Below the pieces are notes generated by a model. The model was not told the DNA's origin. It saw only the letters and a list, made by a program, of their open reading frames with translations, and ran no database searches. Below are positions 4,639-5,487 of a stretch of DNA of 5,487 nt, in pieces (position 1 is the stretch's first letter; every line of letters begins with the position of its first letter). Location of the stretch: assembly GCA_030605675.1 (NCBI GenBank), contig JAUWHV010000026.1:1-5487 (forward strand), given 5' to 3'. The position numbers were made by a program, and so were the translations under genes. The DNA comes from Deltaproteobacteria bacterium. Lineage in GTDB: Bacteria > Desulfobacterota > Dissulfuribacteria > Dissulfuribacterales > UBA3076.

Positions 4639-5487
4639 CTAATCGCTCGATTTCACACTTGGAAACAAGGAGCTATCCGTGTGGGGAAGGAACAGGGAGG
4701 CCACGTAATGATCTTTGAATGAGCCCACCTCGGAGAGTTCAAAGCTTGTCATCCTGTGGACCACATCCACCACGTCCTGTCGGATGTGGTTGCTCAACTC
4801 ACTCATCCTGGCCCCCACCAGGGACCCATTGCCCACATACTTCACCATTTCTGGAGCCACGTCCGGCAAGAGTCCCACGGTCATGGCGCAATCCAGGTCA
4901 ATATAGCTTCCAAAGGCCCCGGCCAGGATTACCTGTTCCAGGTCTGTGACCTCCAGCCCCACATTGCCCAACAAGGTCATGATCCCCGCGTAGATCGCTG
5001 CCTTGGCACGAATAAAGTTGTCAATGTCCGCTTCATTAATGACGATATCTGATTCCCCGCAGATCTCGTCTTTCCACGCAAGCACATACTCATAGCCGCT
5101 TCTCCCCTGCCTGATCCTGGGCGTCTTGAGACCCCGGTTGAACTTACCTCGCTGATCGATGATTCCATGCTCAAATAACGTGGCCACAATGATCAGCAGA
5201 CCCGACCCGCAGATACCTTCGGGGGACTTGTTGCCAATGGTAATATTCATGGGCTCAAGGCTCTGAGGATTCAGAGAAAAATCCTCAATTGCGCCGGAAG
5301 AGGCACGCATGCCGTGAGTGATCCCTCCGCCCTCGAAGGCAGGCCCGGCTGAGCAAGCTGCGCAGGCCAGCCATTCCCTGTTTCCGATTACGATTTCAGC
5401 ATTCGTTCCAATATCGATGAGCAGGGTCTGGGCATCTGTCCGGTACATGCCCGAACCCATAATTCCAGCCACGATGTCCCCGCCCAC
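4639..5487 (-). CDS. RACo-like corrinoid-protein reductive activator, C-terminal ASKHA part (5'-truncated by window edge)
   Basis: RACo proteins use ATP to reduce an inactive Co(II) corrinoid protein to Co(I), keeping methyl-transfer in the Wood-Ljungdahl pathway or in methylotrophic methyltransferase systems running. The visible 282 residues match the C-terminal ASKHA (DUF4445) region: LLIDIGTNAEIVIG (22-35) is the phosphate loop, CSAGPAFEGGGI (45-56) a family signature, then GICGSGLL (91-98), FIRAKAAIYAG (158-168), VILAGAFG (186-193) as the adenosine motif, and the usual end YVASLFLPH (261-269). Family members are typically about 600 residues with an N-terminal [2Fe-2S] ferredoxin domain; that half lies right of the window, so the GTG at the edge is not the start. 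The last codons and stop lie in the downstream inverted repeat. A less-studied DUF4445 homologue with another partner is possible; the family assignment is firm. Confidence 0.9.
   Translation of the reverse strand: MGGDIVAGIMGSGMYRTDAQTLLIDIGTNAEIVIGNREWLACAACSAGPAFEGGGITHGMRASSGAIEDFSLNPQSLEPMNITIGNKSPEGICGSGLLIIVATLFEHGIIDQRGKFNRGLKTPRIRQGRSGYEYVLAWKDEICGESDIVINEADIDNFIRAKAAIYAGIMTLLGNVGLEVTDLEQVILAGAFGSYIDLDCAMTVGLLPDVAPEMVKYVGNGSLVGARMSELSNHIRQDVVDVVHRMTSFELSEVGSFKDHYVASLFLPHTDSSLFPSVKSSD

Larger units (their letters stand above)
4467..4647. repeat. 181-bp element with heptamer-built inverted ends, holding the stops of both flanking genes
   Basis: The ends 4467-4493 and 4621-4647 are inverted copies, 22 of 27 identical. 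Each is a run of 7-bp units starting TTAG: TTAGCCA, TTAGCGT, TTAGCTT on the left; TTAGCCT, TTAGCTG, TTAGCTA, TTAGTTT on the right (reading the minus strand from 4642). The outermost bases read AGC GGT TAG for the plus-strand gene and AGC GAT TAG for the minus-strand gene, so both proteins end within the same repeat in the same frame. The interior holds a small hairpin and two 21-bp direct repeats. No target-site duplication is visible. It may serve as a two-way transcription end. Confidence 0.75.

Noticed and set aside
4715..5052. Several plus-strand open frames of 63-98 codons
   Set aside because: They overlap the conserved RACo-like coding region on the other strand and give low-complexity His/Pro/Ser-rich translations.

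Overview
The window looks like a chromosomal stretch from a Gram-negative anaerobe, most likely a Desulfobacterota (deltaproteobacterial) sulfate reducer or syntroph. This is inferred from an outer-membrane TonB-dependent receptor (so two membranes), a family II Mn/Co-type pyrophosphatase, a RACo-type corrinoid-protein reactivator typical of anaerobic one-carbon metabolism, and repeat-rich intergenic DNA. No rRNA or other taxonomic marker is present, so the assignment is tentative.

Layout, left to right: (1) bases 1-2056, + strand: a TonB-dependent outer-membrane receptor whose true start probably lies left of the window. (2) 2059-2499, - strand: a small four-repeat TPR protein, convergent with the receptor and only 2 bp from it. 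(3) 2500-2715: a spacer with two 35-bp palindromic tandem repeats and a textbook intrinsic terminator for the next gene. (4) 2716-3642, - strand: ppaC, a complete family II inorganic pyrophosphatase with all expected catalytic residues. (5) 3643-4241: a 600-bp gene-free region with an A/T-rich ppaC leader, a 156-bp element bounded by 22-bp inverted ends, and a promoter for the next gene. (6) 4242-4475, + strand: a 77-residue protein I do not recognise. (7) 4467-4647: a 181-bp element with inverted ends made of 7-bp repeats, which contains the stop codons of both flanking convergent genes. (8) 4639-5487, - strand: the C-terminal ASKHA/DUF4445 part of a RACo-like protein, cut by the right edge.

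The genes do not form one operon. They are four or five separate transcription units: an uptake receptor, a scaffold-type TPR protein, a housekeeping pyrophosphatase, an orphan small protein, and the end of a corrinoid-activation gene. I see no defence island, CRISPR array, transposase or phage gene. The most unusual content is in the spacers: four distinct non-coding repeat structures within about 2.1 kb, all with a 7-bp period or a multiple of it (7, 21, 35 bp), two of them bounded by long inverted repeats. One of these supplies the last codons of two unrelated genes on opposite strands.
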